A DNA stretch of 64,000 bases from Desulfovibrio sp. ZJ369 (GTDB lineage: Bacteria; Desulfobacterota; Desulfovibrionia; Desulfovibrionales; Desulfovibrionaceae), in assembly GCF_011039085.1 (NCBI RefSeq), contig NZ_JAAKEI010000005.1, forward strand, positions 57,648-121,647, read 5' to 3'. The notes below the pieces were generated by a model, which was given only the letters and a program-made list of their open reading frames with translations, did not search any database and had not been told where the DNA came from. How positions within the stretch are numbered: position 1 is the stretch's first letter; each line of letters begins with the position of its first letter. Shown piece after piece: positions 1 through 9,315 of this stretch. The position numbers and the translations under genes were made by a program.

Positions 1-1
1 G

Positions 2-1018
2 CGCATGGCCAAGGAAGAAGGGCAGGCAGGCCGCCGCAAAATCACTCAGTACACGCGCTACCTCACAGTGCTGATCACGCTGGTGCAGGGCCTGGGCATT
101 GCGGTTGGCCTGGAGAATATGACCAGCCCGGCAGGCACGCCGGTGGTGCTCAGCCCCGGCTGGCATTTCCGTCTGGTGACCATGATCACCTTTACTGCGG
201 GTTCGGTGCTGGTCATGTGGCTTGGCGAGCAGATCACCGAGCGCGGCATTGGCAACGGCATTTCACTGATTATCTTTTGCGGCATTGCCGTGGGCATCCC
301 GCGGGCGATCATCCAGTCCGTGGCCCTGATTGAAGCGGGAGACATGAGCATCTTCATGGCTGCCGTCATTCTGGTCTTCATGGCCGCGGTGACGGTCTGC
401 ATCGTCTTTGTGGAGCGATCCCAACGGCGCATCCCCATCAGCTACGCCAAGCGACAGGTGGGGCGAAAGATGTTCGGGGGCCAGAATTCCCATCTGCCCT
501 TGCGTCTGAACACCGCCGGAGTTATCCCGCCCATTTTCGCATCCTCGCTCCTGCTTTTCCCGGCCACCATCGGCCAGTTTTCCGCCAACGAGTATGTAAA
601 GCGGGCGGCCGAGTTCTTCTCGCCCCAGGGTCTTGCCTATAATGTGCTGTATGTGGGCCTGATCTTCTTTTTCTGTTATTTCTACACGGCCATTATTTTT
701 GACCCCAAGGACATGGCCGAAAACCTGAAGAAGAACGGCGGCTTCATCCCCGGCATCCGGCCCGGTGAAAAGACGCAGAACTACATCGACACCGTGCTCA
801 ACCGGCTGACTCTTTCGGGGGCGGTGTATATTTCCATCGTCTGCCTGCTGCCCATGCTTCTGATCAGCAACTTCAATGTGCCGTTTTACTTCGGGGGCAC
901 CAGTCTGCTGATTCTGGTGGGCGTGGCCATGGACTTCATGAATCAGGTTGAATCACATATGATTTCAAGCCAATACCAGGGGCTGATACATAAAGCGCGC
1001 AAAAGCGGCAAAGCTTGA
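2..1018 (+). CDS. secY: Protein translocase subunit SecY (5' end outside window)
   Basis: SecY is the membrane channel of the Sec translocon in the inner membrane. The frame is open from base 2, and residues such as GRRKISQYTRY-like 'GRRKITQYTRYLTVL' match the cytoplasmic segment about a quarter of the way into SecY, so roughly the first 100 residues lie upstream of the window. About eight hydrophobic segments follow. The frame ends at TGA (1016-1018). An internal ATG at base 5 is not the real start. map follows after 16 bases, the usual neighbour at the end of the spc ribosomal operon. Identification is secure. Confidence 0.96.
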   Translation, partial: RMAKEEGQAGRRKITQYTRYLTVLITLVQGLGIAVGLENMTSPAGTPVVLSPGWHFRLVTMITFTAGSVLVMWLGEQITERGIGNGISLIIFCGIAVGIPRAIIQSVALIEAGDMSIFMAAVILVFMAAVTVCIVFVERSQRRIPISYAKRQVGRKMFGGQNSHLPLRLNTAGVIPPIFASSLLLFPATIGQFSANEYVKRAAEFFSPQGLAYNVLYVGLIFFFCYFYTAIIFDPKDMAENLKKNGGFIPGIRPGEKTQNYIDTVLNRLTLSGAVYISIVCLLPMLLISNFNVPFYFGGTSLLILVGVAMDFMNQVESHMISSQYQGLIHKARKSGKA

Positions 1019-1034
1019 GCAGAAGGCGTGAAGC

Positions 1035-1829
1035 ATGAAAAAATATCACGGCGCATTCATTAAGAATGAGCGGGAAATAGCCTGCCTGCGCGAAGCCAAT
1101 CGCATGGTGGCCAATATCCTTGATGCCGTGGGCGATATGGTGGTGCCGGGCCTGCCCACCATGCGCCTTGAAGAACTGGCGCAGGACATGTGCGCCGATT
1201 ACAGGGTCAAACCGGCGTTTCAGGGCTATTGCGGCTATCCCTATGCCGTCTGCTGCTCGGTGAACGAGCAGGTTGTGCATGGTTTTCCCTCCGCGCGGCT
1301 GCTTCAGGAGGGGGATATCGTGAGCATCGACATGGGCGTGGTGTATGAAGGCTTTGTGGGCGACGCGGCCCGCACCTATCCGGTAGGAAGGGTGAGCGAA
1401 GAGGCCCGCAGGCTGATGCAGGTCACTGAGGAAAGCCTCTATGTGGGCATTGACAAGGCCCGGGCCGGCAATGACGTCTATGACATCGGCGCGGCCGTGC
1501 AAGCCTATGTGGAAGCTGCGGGATTCGGCGTGGTGCGGCGTTTTGTGGGTCACGGCGTGGGCGCAAAGATGCACGAAAAGCCGGAAGTTCCCAACTTCAA
1601 ACCCGGCATGCGTGGCTTGATTCTCCAAAGCGGCATGGTTATCGCCATCGAGCCTATGGTCACGGCCGGAACCTACGAAGTGGACATTCTGGACGACAAG
1701 TGGACAGCCGTGACGCGTGACGGTCAATGGGCAGCGCATTTTGAGCACAGCGTGGCGATCACGCCGGCAGGGCCGCAAATCCTGAGCATTTCGGATCGTG
1801 GTCTGAACCGGCATACGATTTATAGTTGA
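1035..1829 (+). CDS. map: Methionine aminopeptidase, type I
   Basis: Removes the initiator methionine from new proteins in the cytosol. The 264-residue protein has the five metal ligands of the family: D99 (in SIDMG), D110 (in GDAAR), H173 (in GHGVG), E206 (in AIEPM) and E237 (in FEHS), plus the substrate-contacting H82. There is no N-terminal zinc extension, so it is the short bacterial form. The ATG at 1035 gives a normal family N-terminus. It follows secY by 16 bases and is probably cotranscribed with it. infA, which sits between map and rpmJ in many bacteria, is absent here. Confidence 0.97.
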   Translation: MKKYHGAFIKNEREIACLREANRMVANILDAVGDMVVPGLPTMRLEELAQDMCADYRVKPAFQGYCGYPYAVCCSVNEQVVHGFPSARLLQEGDIVSIDMGVVYEGFVGDAARTYPVGRVSEEARRLMQVTEESLYVGIDKARAGNDVYDIGAAVQAYVEAAGFGVVRRFVGHGVGAKMHEKPEVPNFKPGMRGLILQSGMVIAIEPMVTAGTYEVDILDDKWTAVTRDGQWAAHFEHSVAITPAGPQILSISDRGLNRHTIYS

Positions 1830-2162
1830 CAGAACCGGCAAAGACGGATAAGAATCCCTGTTCCTGCCCCGGATTCAATTTCGGACAGAAGCGTCCGCAG
1901 CCTGGGTTTTGACAGGTACGGTTTCAAGCGGCGGCCCTTTGGTCCTTGACGGGCCGGATGCGGTGCCGGAGATTTTGGCATGGAGCTCTTGCGCGGCAAG
2001 CGGGCTCTAGAGCAATTTCACTTTGAAATTGCTCTGGCGGCCGCGGGAGCGGACGCCCGCGCCGAATGAGCGTCCAGACCGCGTTCTGGACGCGAAATGA
2101 TGGCAGCGCCGCTTTTGAAATTGAATAATTTCAAAAGCAAAATGCTCTAATTGGAGTGTGGT
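1830..2162. other. map-rpmJ intergenic region
   Basis: There is no credible coding frame. The right half is occupied by a composite palindromic repeat (2009-2148). I see no convincing intrinsic terminator in 1830-2008. The position is where infA sits in many other genomes, but no remnant of infA is recognisable. Confidence 0.6.
2009..2148. repeat. Composite MITE-like palindromic element, copy A
   Basis: The left end is a perfect 12-bp hairpin AGAGCAATTTCA / TGAAATTGCTCT (2009-2035). The right end is a hairpin with GCTTTTGAAATT / AATTTCAAAAGC arms (2111-2138) followed by AAAATGCTCTAA. Inside is a third hairpin (GTCCAGA / TTCTGGAC around 2071-2091). Bases 2036-2064 and 2095-2148 recur exactly, in inverted orientation, in the element at 39318-39604. 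Both outer ends abut TA. I infer a miniature transposon. Its place between map and rpmJ could affect readthrough into the alpha operon. Confidence 0.8.
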
Positions 2163-2276
2163 ATGAAAGTAAGACCTTCCGTCAAGAGAATATGCCCCAA
2201 GTGTAAGCTGATCCGGCGCAAGGGAGTGCTTCGAGTTATCTGCGAAAACCCCCGGCACAAGCAGCGCCAGGGCTAG
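2163..2276 (+). CDS. rpmJ: 50S ribosomal protein L36
   Basis: A 37-residue basic protein of the large subunit. The translation starts [20 protein letters not shown] and keeps the zinc-ribbon residues (C11, C14, C27, H32), so it is the zinc-binding form of L36. It ends with TAG at 2274-2276. The start ATG is preceded by GGAGTG. It is followed by rpsM after 15 bases, the standard order. It is short and easy to miss, but the match to the family is nearly full length. Confidence 0.97.
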   Translation: MKVRPSVKRICPKCKLIRRKGVLRVICENPRHKQRQG

Positions 2277-2291
2277 GGCAGGAGACATACT

Positions 2292-2660
2292 GTGGCGAGA
2301 ATTGCAGGTGTTGATTTGCCTCGCGGCAAACGGGTGGATGTTGCTCTCACCTATATTTACGGCATCGGCCGCACAACGGCCCTGAAAATCCTGGACACCA
2401 CCGGCGTCAACTGGGAGCGGAACATCGACGACCTCTCGGCTGACGAAGTGAACGAGATCCGCAAGGAACTTGAGCAGCATTATAAGGTGGAAGGCGATCT
2501 GCGTCGCGATGTGTCGAGCAATATCAAGCGCCTTATGGACATCGGCTGCTATCGTGGCCTGCGTCACCGGCGCGGTCTGCCTGTGCACGGTCAGCGTACC
2601 CATACCAACGCGCGCACCCGCAAGGGCCCTCGCCGCGGAGCCGTGGGCAAGAAGAAGTAG
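2292..2660 (+). CDS. rpsM: 30S ribosomal protein S13
   Basis: A 122-residue component of the small-subunit head that contacts the tRNA region and S19. It begins [14 protein letters not shown], contains the helix-two-turn-helix region, and ends in a lysine- and arginine-rich tail ([15 protein letters not shown]), all typical of S13. The start codon is GTG at 2292, with AGGAGA eight bases upstream. It is the first protein of the alpha operon. The next gene, rpsK, is unusually far away (349 bases) because a repeat element lies between them. Confidence 0.98.
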   Translation: MARIAGVDLPRGKRVDVALTYIYGIGRTTALKILDTTGVNWERNIDDLSADEVNEIRKELEQHYKVEGDLRRDVSSNIKRLMDIGCYRGLRHRRGLPVHGQRTHTNARTRKGPRRGAVGKKK

Positions 2661-3009
2661 TATACCTTTTGCGAGATGTCTGGGCGTTTTTCCGCTGCAA
2701 GCGGGAACAAGGCGTCCTGTTTCGCGCAGGCGCCTTCCGTGAGCTTGCCGGCAGATTCCCCGGCACGGCTGATCGGAGCGTTCACTTGCTGTTTTGGAGC
2801 GATTTCACAGTGAAGTTGCCTTGGCGTCTGCGGGAGCATCTACAGTCTGTCGGCGAAGCAAGCACAGGCTGTGACGCATGAAGTGGACGCCCGCCGCAAA
2901 GGCTGCGCGCAATGCAGTTGCGCTGTTGCATGCCGAAGTGAGCGCCTTCAAAGCGTTGAGGTTGTCACATTCAAACGTTACAATGCTCTAGTCTGTTCGA
3001 GGGATAATC
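2661..3009. other. rpsM-rpsK spacer carrying a repeat
   Basis: No gene is seen. In most bacteria rpsM and rpsK are nearly adjacent; here the spacer is about 350 bases. The right part (2796-2991) looks like a decayed copy of the composite palindromic repeat. Bases 2661-2795 hold no feature I can name. Confidence 0.6.
2796..2991. repeat. Degenerate composite MITE-like element
   Basis: It opens with GGAGCGATTTCA / TGAAGTTGCC, a decayed version of the AGAGC hairpin at 2009-2035, and is followed by GGCGTCTGCGGGAG, resembling the GGCGGCCGCGGGAG of copy A. It closes with ACAATGCTCTAG, matching the family's right end. The interior is rich in small inverted repeats. The ends are clear and the middle is not. 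It separates rpsM from rpsK inside the alpha operon. Confidence 0.55.
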
Positions 3010-3399
3010 ATGGCCAGACCCAAGAAAGCGGTCAAGAAAAAGGAAAAGAAGAACGTGCCTGTGGGCATTGCCCATATTCAGGCTTCGTTCAATAATACCA
3101 TCATCACCTTTACGGACACGCGCGGCAATGCCGTTTCCTGGGCCTCGTCGGGCCAGAGCGGCTTCAAGGGCTCGCGCAAGTCCACGCCTTTTGCCGCCCA
3201 GGTGGCTGCCGAAACGGCTGCCCGCAAGGCGCAGGACAACGGCATGCGCACCGTGGGCGTCTATGTGAAGGGCCCCGGTTCGGGCCGCGAGGCGGCCATG
3301 CGCGCCATTGCCGCCGTGGGCTTCCGGGTGGCCTTCATCCGTGATGTGACGCCTATTCCGCACAACGGCTGCCGGCCGCCCAAGCGCCGCCGCGTTTAG
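3010..3399 (+). CDS. rpsK: 30S ribosomal protein S11
   Basis: A 129-residue platform protein that helps form the mRNA exit region of the 30S subunit. The N-terminal lysine cluster ([11 protein letters not shown]), the core [13 protein letters not shown] and the C-terminal [12 protein letters not shown] are family hallmarks. The ATG at 3010 is preceded by GAGGG. It is the second gene of the alpha operon, separated from rpsM by the repeat element and followed by rpsD 46 bases downstream. Confidence 0.98.
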   Translation: MARPKKAVKKKEKKNVPVGIAHIQASFNNTIITFTDTRGNAVSWASSGQSGFKGSRKSTPFAAQVAAETAARKAQDNGMRTVGVYVKGPGSGREAAMRAIAAVGFRVAFIRDVTPIPHNGCRPPKRRRV

Positions 3400-3445
3400 T
3401 TCCGCGCTGCCCGGCAGCGTCGTATAAACCGAGAGGATTTTACTC

Positions 3446-4072
3446 ATGGCCAGATATACTGAAGCCAAGTGCCGCATTTGTCGCCGTGAAGGCTGCAAGC
3501 TCTTCCTGAAGGGCGATCGCTGCTTTACGGACAAGTGCTCCTACGATCGCCGCCCCTACGCTCCCGGTCAGCACGGCCGCGCGCGCAAGAAGGTCAGCGA
3601 ATACGCGGTGCAGTTGCGGGAGAAGCAGAAGACCCGCCGCGCTTACGGCATACTCGAACGCCAGTTCCACGGCTACTTTGAAAAGGCGGAAATGCAGAAA
3701 GGCGTCACCGGCACCAATCTGCTGGTCATCCTGGAGCGCCGCCTGGACAATGTGGTCTACCGCCTGGGTTTTGCCAATTCGCGCAATCAGGCCCGCCAGC
3801 TCGTGCGCCACGGTACCTTTACCCTCAACGGCCGCAAGGTGACCATCCCCTCCTTGCAGGTGCGCGTGGGAGACACTCTGGAAGTTCCTGAAAAAAATCG
3901 CAAAATACCTGTTCTGGCCGAAGCCCAGGAAGTGATTGCCCGCCGCGGTTGCCCGGCTTGGCTGGAAGCTGACGGAGCCGCCTTCAAGGGTACGGTCAAA
4001 GCCATGCCGCAACGCGACGATATCCAGTTCCCCGTCAATGAGCAGTTGATCGTCGAACTTTACTCGAAATAA
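3446..4072 (+). CDS. rpsD: 30S ribosomal protein S4 (zinc-binding form)
   Basis: A 208-residue primary 16S rRNA-binding protein. C9, C12, C26 and C31 form the N-terminal zinc site known in the C+ form of S4. An S4-type RNA-binding region occupies about residues 98-160 ([16 protein letters not shown]... LVRHGTF). In E. coli S4 represses the alpha operon; whether it does so here is unknown, and the repeat between rpsM and rpsK would disturb an equivalent leader only downstream of rpsM. GAGAGGA precedes the ATG. Confidence 0.98.
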   Translation: MARYTEAKCRICRREGCKLFLKGDRCFTDKCSYDRRPYAPGQHGRARKKVSEYAVQLREKQKTRRAYGILERQFHGYFEKAEMQKGVTGTNLLVILERRLDNVVYRLGFANSRNQARQLVRHGTFTLNGRKVTIPSLQVRVGDTLEVPEKNRKIPVLAEAQEVIARRGCPAWLEADGAAFKGTVKAMPQRDDIQFPVNEQLIVELYSK

Positions 4073-4083
4073 GCGGGGGGCGC

Positions 4084-5127
4084 ATGCTTATCAAACAGGG
4101 CGAACGCCTTATCAATGCGCGCAACTGGTCGGAGCTGGTCAAGCCCGACCAGATTTTGCGTGACGAAGAAACAGCCAGCGGCACGCACGGCAAGTTTATC
4201 TGCGAGCCTTTGGAGCGGGGTTACGGCACCACTATCGGCAATGCCATGCGGCGCGTTCTTCTGGCCTCCCTGCAGGGAGCGGCCTTTGTGGCCGTGAAAA
4301 TTTCCGGCGTGCAGCATGAATTTACCACCATTCACGGCGTGCTTGAAGATGTTACCGATGTGGTGCTGAATCTGAAGCAGGTGCGCCTGCGCATGGACAC
4401 GGACGAACCGCAGCGGCTGACCTTGCGCATAGACAGCAAAGGGCCGGTTACAGCCGGCCAGATCCAGACCAACCAGCATGTGGATGTGCTTAATCCGGAT
4501 CAGCACATTGCCACGCTCACTGAGGACATTGTGCTGGAAATGGAGCTGGAAGCGCGCATGGGCAAGGGCTATGTGCCTGCGGACATGCATGAAGGGCTTT
4601 CGGAAGAGATCGGCCTGATCAAGCTGGATTCCAGCTTTTCGCCGGTGCGCAAGGTCGCCTACACTGTGGAGCAGGCCCGTGTGGGCCAGATGACGAACTA
4701 TGATCGCCTGCTGCTCGAAGTCTGGACCGACGGTTCGCTCACGCCTGAAGACGCCATTGCCTACAGCGCCAAGATTATCAAGGATCAGATTTCCGTCTTT
4801 ATTAACTTCGATGAGCGCGTTTCCGGCGACATGCGTCTGGGCAGCAGCGACGGCGGTGAAGTGAACGAGCATCTTTTCAAAAGTATTGATGATCTTGAGC
4901 TTTCAGTGCGCGCCACCAATTGCCTGCGGAGCGCCAATATCGCTTTGGTGGGCGAATTGGTGCAGCGTTCCGAGGCCGAAATGCTCAAAACCAAGAATTT
5001 CGGCCGCAAGTCGCTGGATGAGATTAAGAGCGTGCTTTTGGATATGGGGCTGGACTTCGGCATGAAGGTCGACAGCTTCGACAAGAAATATCAGGAATGG
5101 AAAAGGAAGCAGCAAAATGAGGCATAG
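4084..5127 (+). CDS. rpoA: DNA-directed RNA polymerase alpha subunit
   Basis: The 347-residue alpha subunit nucleates RNA polymerase assembly and contacts promoters and activators. The N-terminal domain (about 20-235) includes the [18 protein letters not shown] signature. The C-terminal helix-hairpin-helix domain (about 265-330) includes [15 protein letters not shown] and [12 protein letters not shown], the UP-element-binding surface. The start is 11 bases after the rpsD stop, and the 3' end overlaps rplQ by 11 bases, showing tight translational coupling. A charged tail ([14 protein letters not shown]) ends the protein. Confidence 0.98.
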   Translation: MLIKQGERLINARNWSELVKPDQILRDEETASGTHGKFICEPLERGYGTTIGNAMRRVLLASLQGAAFVAVKISGVQHEFTTIHGVLEDVTDVVLNLKQVRLRMDTDEPQRLTLRIDSKGPVTAGQIQTNQHVDVLNPDQHIATLTEDIVLEMELEARMGKGYVPADMHEGLSEEIGLIKLDSSFSPVRKVAYTVEQARVGQMTNYDRLLLEVWTDGSLTPEDAIAYSAKIIKDQISVFINFDERVSGDMRLGSSDGGEVNEHLFKSIDDLELSVRATNCLRSANIALVGELVQRSEAEMLKTKNFGRKSLDEIKSVLLDMGLDFGMKVDSFDKKYQEWKRKQQNEA

Positions 5128-5668
5128 CAATTCCGGCAGGAAACTCTCGCGCACGCCTGCGCACCGTAAGGCCCTGTTGCACAATCTCGCCAAGGCGCTG
5201 CTGATCCACGGCAAAATCCGCACCACGGAAATGAAGGCCAAGGAATTGCGCCGTGTGGTGGAACCGTTGATTACGCTGGCCAAGCGCAACGATTTGCACG
5301 CGCGCCGTCAGGCGTATCGCGTGCTCAACGATCACGCTCTGGTCAAACGCCTGTTTGACGAAATCGGTCCCGTATTCGCCGGGGTGCCCGGCGGTTACAC
5401 CCGTGTGCTCAAGCTGGCCATGCCGCGTAAGGGCGACAACGCGCCTATGGCGATTATTGAACTCTCCCGCGTGGCTGAGCCTGCTGCTGACGACAAGCCC
5501 GCCAGGGGCAAGCAGACCGCCGCGCCTCAAGTCGCCCCTGCCGGGGAAACGAAAGGCAAAGCCGCAGACGAATCTGCGCCGGCGGACGCTCTGGAAGCCA
5601 AGCCTGCGAGTTCCGGCACGCCGAAAGCTGAAAAAGAGCCCGGACAGGACGAAAGCTCCGCTGCATAA
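5117..5668 (+). CDS. rplQ: 50S ribosomal protein L17 with C-terminal extension
   Basis: L17 sits near the exit tunnel of the 50S subunit. Residues 1-118 are canonical ([36 protein letters not shown]). After that comes a tail of about 60 residues rich in Ala, Glu, Lys and Pro, making 183 residues against a usual 115-130. Such tails occur in some deltaproteobacterial L17 proteins as I recall; no function is evident. Translation starts inside the end of rpoA, with AAGGAAG as Shine-Dalgarno. An intrinsic terminator follows. Confidence 0.96.
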   Translation: MRHSNSGRKLSRTPAHRKALLHNLAKALLIHGKIRTTEMKAKELRRVVEPLITLAKRNDLHARRQAYRVLNDHALVKRLFDEIGPVFAGVPGGYTRVLKLAMPRKGDNAPMAIIELSRVAEPAADDKPARGKQTAAPQVAPAGETKGKAADESAPADALEAKPASSGTPKAEKEPGQDESSAA

Positions 5669-5696
5669 CAGTTGCGCTGCAATTGACTGTAGAGAT

Positions 5697-5723
5697 GGGG
5701 GGGGCGATGGTCCCCCCTTTTTT
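5697..5723 (+). terminator. Intrinsic terminator of the alpha operon
   Basis: A run of eight G (5697-5704), a short loop, then six C (5712-5717) followed directly by six T: a classic rho-independent terminator 28 bases after the rplQ stop. It marks the end of the ribosomal operon. Confidence 0.9.
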
Positions 5724-6011
5724 GTTTGCAGCATTGCAGTGGCTCTACGCCTGAAAAAACTCTTGCCGTTGAAGTGCCGCGCCTTTTGCCTCTCCCGGCT
5801 GCGCCGGGACTGCGGCAGAGAGCCGGGGAAAGTATGTATTTGCAGAATATGGTCGGGGAATGCAAGATACGACATGACGATGCCGGATTGAGAGCAGATG
5901 AGAGCGTTTAGCTGCTTTCATTAGCAAAAAACTCCAAGCCCTGCCGCGCAGGGAGAATCTCTGCCGGGCAGAGCATTGGCCTGTCATTGCCGTGAGACAC
6001 AGGAGCGCCTT
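5724..6011. other. rplQ-selD intergenic region
   Basis: No gene is seen. Bases 5798-5813 form a short hairpin (CCCGGC / GCCGGG). Bases 5900-5935 (AGAGCGTTTAGCTG ... AGCAAAAAACTCC) look like a decayed copy of the AGAGC palindrome family. AGGAG at 6000-6004 is the ribosome binding site of selD. I found no strong promoter, although one must serve selD. Confidence 0.5.
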
Positions 6012-7070
6012 ATGAAATTACTGGAAAAAGCCCGGGCCGCCGGTTGAGCGGCAAAGTTGGCTCCAGGGGCCCTGGAGCGGATTTTGCGCGGCACTGCATC
6101 GGCGACGCCGCCTGAGCTGGAAGCCAGAGTGCTGGCGGGCCGGGCCCGCAATGAGGATGCCGTGGTGCTTTCCGTGCCCCCAGGTCGCGCTTTGGTGCAG
6201 ACCGTGGACATTCTGGCGCCCATTGTCAATGATGCCTTTGCCTTCGGCCGCATTGCCGCCGCCAATGCCCTTTCCGACGTCTACGCCCTGGGCGGCGAGC
6301 CGTGGTGCGCCATGAATGTGGCGTGCTTTCCGCAGGCTCTGGCCGAAGACGATCCCGAACAGGTCCTGGCGGGCATTCTGCGCGGCGGCCAGGAGGCGAT
6401 CACCGAGGCAGGGGCCGTGCTGGCCGGCGGCCATACCGTGCAGGATGAAGAACTCAAATACGGCCTGGCTGTTACCGGCATTATCGATCCGGCCCATATT
6501 GCGGTCAATGACGGTCTTGTGCCGGGCCAAAGCCTTGTGCTGACCAAGCCTCTGGGCACGGGCATTCTGGCCACGGCGGTCAAGGCCGGTTGGGACGGCG
6601 CGGCCGAAAGCGAGGCGGAACTTGTCCGCTGGTGCGGCCGTCTGAACAAGGTCGGCGGCGCTGTGATCCGCGAGCTCAAACTGCCGGCGGCCACGGACGT
6701 GACCGGCTTCGGCCTGGGAGGCCATGCCCTGGAGATGGCTCTGGCCTCAAAGGTCTGCGTGCGATTGCACACCGCTGCTTTGCCGTTGTTGCCGCGCGTG
6801 CTGGACTATGCGCGAAACGGCCTCATCCCCGCGGGCAGTCACTTGAATCGCAAGCATTGGTCCTGCTTCACCAGTGTGGGCAGGGGAGTGCCGGAGGCTT
6901 TGGAAAGCGTGGTTTTCGACGTGCAGACCTCCGGCGGGCTTTTGCTGGCTCTGCCGCCGGAACTCGCGACCCAGGCCTGTCACGCACTGGAAAAGGGAGG
7001 GGACCTGGCCTGCGTGGTCGGCGAAGTGCTGCCCCGCCGCGCTGACGGCAAGGCTCTGGTATTGGAGTAA
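6012..7070 (+). CDS. selD: Selenide, water dikinase SelD, a selenoprotein (UGA = Sec12)
   Basis: Makes selenophosphate from selenide and ATP, the selenium donor for tRNA-Sec charging. The frame runs from ATG 6012 through an in-frame TGA (6045-6047) to the stop at 7070, giving 352 residues. The TGA falls exactly at the family's catalytic Cys/Sec site: MKLLEKARAAG-U-AAKLAPG, with the catalytic Lys at 15. AGGAG lies eight bases before ATG 6012. A SECIS-like hairpin follows the TGA. The AIRS domains are intact (GGHTVQDEELKYGLAVTG). Starting at TTG 6057 instead would delete the active site. Reading TGA as Sec is inferred from position, Shine-Dalgarno and hairpin. Confidence 0.92.
6048..6078 (+). 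promoter_or_regulatory. Bacterial SECIS element in selD
   Basis: Immediately 3' of the UGA, GCTCCAGG (6060-6067) pairs perfectly with CCTGGAGC (6071-6078), leaving a GGC loop. The loop begins 20 bases after the UGA, inside the 16-37 base range reported for bacterial SECIS hairpins, and has a G in its first two loop positions as SelB recognition requires. It lies within coding sequence, as bacterial SECIS elements do. Confidence 0.72.
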
Positions 7071-7396
7071 AAGCGGCTCCTGAGGCTGAAATTTTGCGAC
7101 GCAGCCGTGAAGACGCCCGGCACCTTCTCTCCCGTCTCTGATTCTCCCTGCCGCGCTGCACGGCGGCAAATCGAGCGCCGCAACCTTCTTGCCATGATTT
7201 GCAGCGCCGTGCCGCAAGCGTGGCAGGGCCGCCAGGCTGCCGCGCCTGAGGGCGGCGCGGGCCTGTGCGCGTTCCCTTCCCTTGCGCTTTCGGCAATGCG
7301 CCTTACCTCTGAAATTGCGCCGGGCGTCATTGACCGCGCAGGCCGATGCGGTCTCCCCGCCGGCTGCGGTCCGGGGCGCTCCAAAACCGTCCCGGC
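7071..7396. other. selD to tRNA-Leu spacer
   Basis: About 325 bases with no convincing frame, strong terminator or repeat copy. The GC-rich palindromic stretches here are weak. Confidence 0.4.
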
Positions 7397-7425
7397 TTGC
7401 GGGCGGCCCGCAAGTATGCTATGGA
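7397..7425 (+). promoter_or_regulatory. Candidate sigma70 promoter of tRNA-Leu
   Basis: TTGCGG (7397-7402), a 17-base spacer and TATGGA (7420-7425), placing the predicted start a few bases before the tRNA at 7436. Both boxes are imperfect, so this is a prediction from spacing and position. Confidence 0.4.
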
Positions 7426-7435
7426 AACTCTCTTC

Positions 7436-7519
7436 GCGAGAGTGGCGGAACTGGCAGACGCACTGGACTTAGAATCCAGCACCTGAGGTATGAGGGTTCA
7501 AGTCCCTCCTCTCGCACCA
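7436..7519 (+). tRNA. tRNA-Leu (anticodon UAG)
   Basis: An 84-base tRNA with encoded CCA. The acceptor stem is GCGAGAG / CTCTCGC with discriminator A and CCA at 7517-7519. The anticodon stem is CTGGA / TCCAG around the loop CTTAGAA, giving anticodon UAG (reads CUN leucine codons). The T-arm contains GGTTCAAGTCC. The long variable arm (CACCTGAGGTATG) is the class II feature of tRNA-Leu. tig starts 27 bases downstream, so the two may share transcripts. Confidence 0.96.
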
Positions 7520-7546
7520 ACACCCCACCAGAGAAAGGAGCCCCCC

Positions 7547-8917
7547 GTGGAATATAGCGCTGAAGAGCTTTCGCCGGTCAAAAAAAAGGTCGTGATCACC
7601 ACCGAGCCGCAGGAAGTGGAGGCCGCCATCATGGGCGCCGTGGCTCTGTACAAGACTTCCGTGCAACTGGACGGTTTTCGCAAGGGCAAGGTTCCGGCGC
7701 AGGTGATTGAACAGCGCTTCCGCGACAAGATTTATGAGGAAGCCCGTCAGGATCTCGTAAACGTGCATATCAATGAGGTGATGCAGGCGCTGGACGTCGC
7801 GCCCGTGTCCGGCATCACCATGGGCGGCGATGATACATTCCAGCGCGGCAAGGGGTATACATACAGCATTGAGTTTGAAGTGCTCCCGGTCTTTGATCTG
7901 CCCCCCTACGAGGGCATGGAGGTGGAGCAGGAAAAGGTCGAGATCAAAGACGCTGAAGTGGCGGCAGTCATTGAGCGCATCCGGCGCGACCGGGCGCAGT
8001 TGGTCCCTGTGGACGGCAAAGGGCCGGGCGTGGACGGCCAGGTGGTCACCCTGGATTTTGCCGCCTATGAAAACGGTCAGCCCCTGGAGGGCATCAAGGC
8101 CGAAAATTTCGATCTGGCGCTGGGCGAGCGGCAGGCTCTGGAAGATTTTGAAAAGCTCGTCAAAACCATACCGTATGGCGAAGAAGGCGAGGGCGAAATC
8201 CATTTTCCCGAAGACTTCATTGCCAAGGATCTGGCCGGCAAAACCGTGACCATGAAGGTCAAGGTCCATGCCGTCAAGGAGCGCAAACTGCCCGAGCTCA
8301 ATGACGAGCTGGCCAAGAGCCTGGGCCTGGGCCTGGAAAACGTGGACAAGCTGAAGGAAACCATTACCCGCAGCTATGCTCAGAGCCGCGAAAACCTGAA
8401 CAGGAGCGCGGCGCAGAAAACCATGCTGGACCGCCTTTTGAAAATGGTGGATTTCGCCCTGCCCGAAAGCATCGTGCAAACCCAGATGAACACCTTGCTG
8501 GCCGATCTTGCCGCGCGCCTGGAGCGCCAGGGCAAGGCGCTGGATTCCCTTGGCAAGAGCCCTGAGGAATTGCACAAGGAAATGCTGCCCCAGGCCGAAG
8601 AGCTGGCCCGTATTCAGGTCCTGTTGCTGTCCATTGCCAAAAAAGAAGGTCTGGATATCAGCGAACAGGAAATCAATACCCAGATTTATCAGCAAAGCCA
8701 GCACAACGGTGAAGATTTCAAAACCCTGCGTGAAAGCTACGAGCGATCGGGCATGATTTTCATCCTGCGGGATCGCCTGCTGGCCGACAAGGCCATGGAT
8801 ACGATTTACGCCAAGGCCAAGGTCACCGAAGTGGAACCCAAGGAAGTTCCGACGGATGCCGGGAAAGCCGAAGACCCTGCCGAAGCCCCGGTTGAAGCCG
8901 AAAAAGACGGCAAATAA
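7547..8917 (+). CDS. tig: Trigger factor
   Basis: A ribosome-associated chaperone and prolyl isomerase. It has 456 residues in the order ribosome-binding domain (1-115, with the L23-docking signature GFRKGK at 43-48), FKBP-type domain (about 155-240), then the helical C-terminal domain. I chose the GTG at 7547 ([15 protein letters not shown]) because AGAAAGGAG lies just upstream; the ATG at 7490 in the same frame lies inside the tRNA. The C-terminal tail is acidic and proline-rich. It stands before clpP-clpX-lon, a common order. Confidence 0.95.
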   Translation: MEYSAEELSPVKKKVVITTEPQEVEAAIMGAVALYKTSVQLDGFRKGKVPAQVIEQRFRDKIYEEARQDLVNVHINEVMQALDVAPVSGITMGGDDTFQRGKGYTYSIEFEVLPVFDLPPYEGMEVEQEKVEIKDAEVAAVIERIRRDRAQLVPVDGKGPGVDGQVVTLDFAAYENGQPLEGIKAENFDLALGERQALEDFEKLVKTIPYGEEGEGEIHFPEDFIAKDLAGKTVTMKVKVHAVKERKLPELNDELAKSLGLGLENVDKLKETITRSYAQSRENLNRSAAQKTMLDRLLKMVDFALPESIVQTQMNTLLADLAARLERQGKALDSLGKSPEELHKEMLPQAEELARIQVLLLSIAKKEGLDISEQEINTQIYQQSQHNGEDFKTLRESYERSGMIFILRDRLLADKAMDTIYAKAKVTEVEPKEVPTDAGKAEDPAEAPVEAEKDGK

Positions 8918-8927
8918 GCCTGGCATC

Positions 8928-8965
8928 GGATCCTGGCCGCCCTGTCGTCAGGGCGGTCAGGATCC
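8928..8965 (+). terminator. Strong hairpin after tig, probable terminator
   Basis: GGATCCTGGCCGCCCTG and CAGGGCGGTCAGGATCC pair around a TCGT loop, with one mismatch in 17 pairs, ten bases after the tig stop. No T-run follows, so it may act as an mRNA-stabilising or weak terminator structure rather than a classic intrinsic terminator. Confidence 0.55.
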
Positions 8966-9315
8966 GGCAGGGCTGTTGGTCATGATCCGGCAAAAGGCGG
9001 GAAAGATATTTTTGTGACCGCGGGCCCGCACGGCCGTCTTGCGCGGATCAGGGTCTTGCCTTTGCCGCACGTTTGCCGCCGCGCCCCTGCCCACGGAGGA
9101 CGCCGCGGCCCGGCCTTCCTGCGGGCGGGCGGCGCGCTCCCGACTTTTTGCGGCCGCTTTGCGGCGCAGTATCTTTGCAAGGTGAAAAGCTCCCTTGCGG
9201 GCGTTTCAACCGTCCGCGCCGGGCTTGCGGACTTCGTCAACTGCCCGGATACGGCCTGGACGGCCCTTCCGGTCTTTCCCGGTTCGCCGCGGCGGCCGAC
9301 ATTTGCGAGGCAGAT
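8966..9315. other. tig-clpP intergenic region
   Basis: About 350 GC-rich bases. The clpP frame stays open through much of it, but its translation here is not ClpP-like. I searched by eye for heat-shock (sigma32) or CIRCE sites and found none convincing. Confidence 0.4.

Noticed and set aside
6057..7070. selD starting at TTG 6057
   Set aside because: It has no Shine-Dalgarno and would remove the catalytic Sec12 and Lys15; ATG 6012 with an in-frame UGA fits better.
7490..7546. N-terminal extension of trigger factor from ATG 7490
   Set aside because: The extension lies inside the tRNA-Leu gene; GTG 7547 has a good ribosome binding site.
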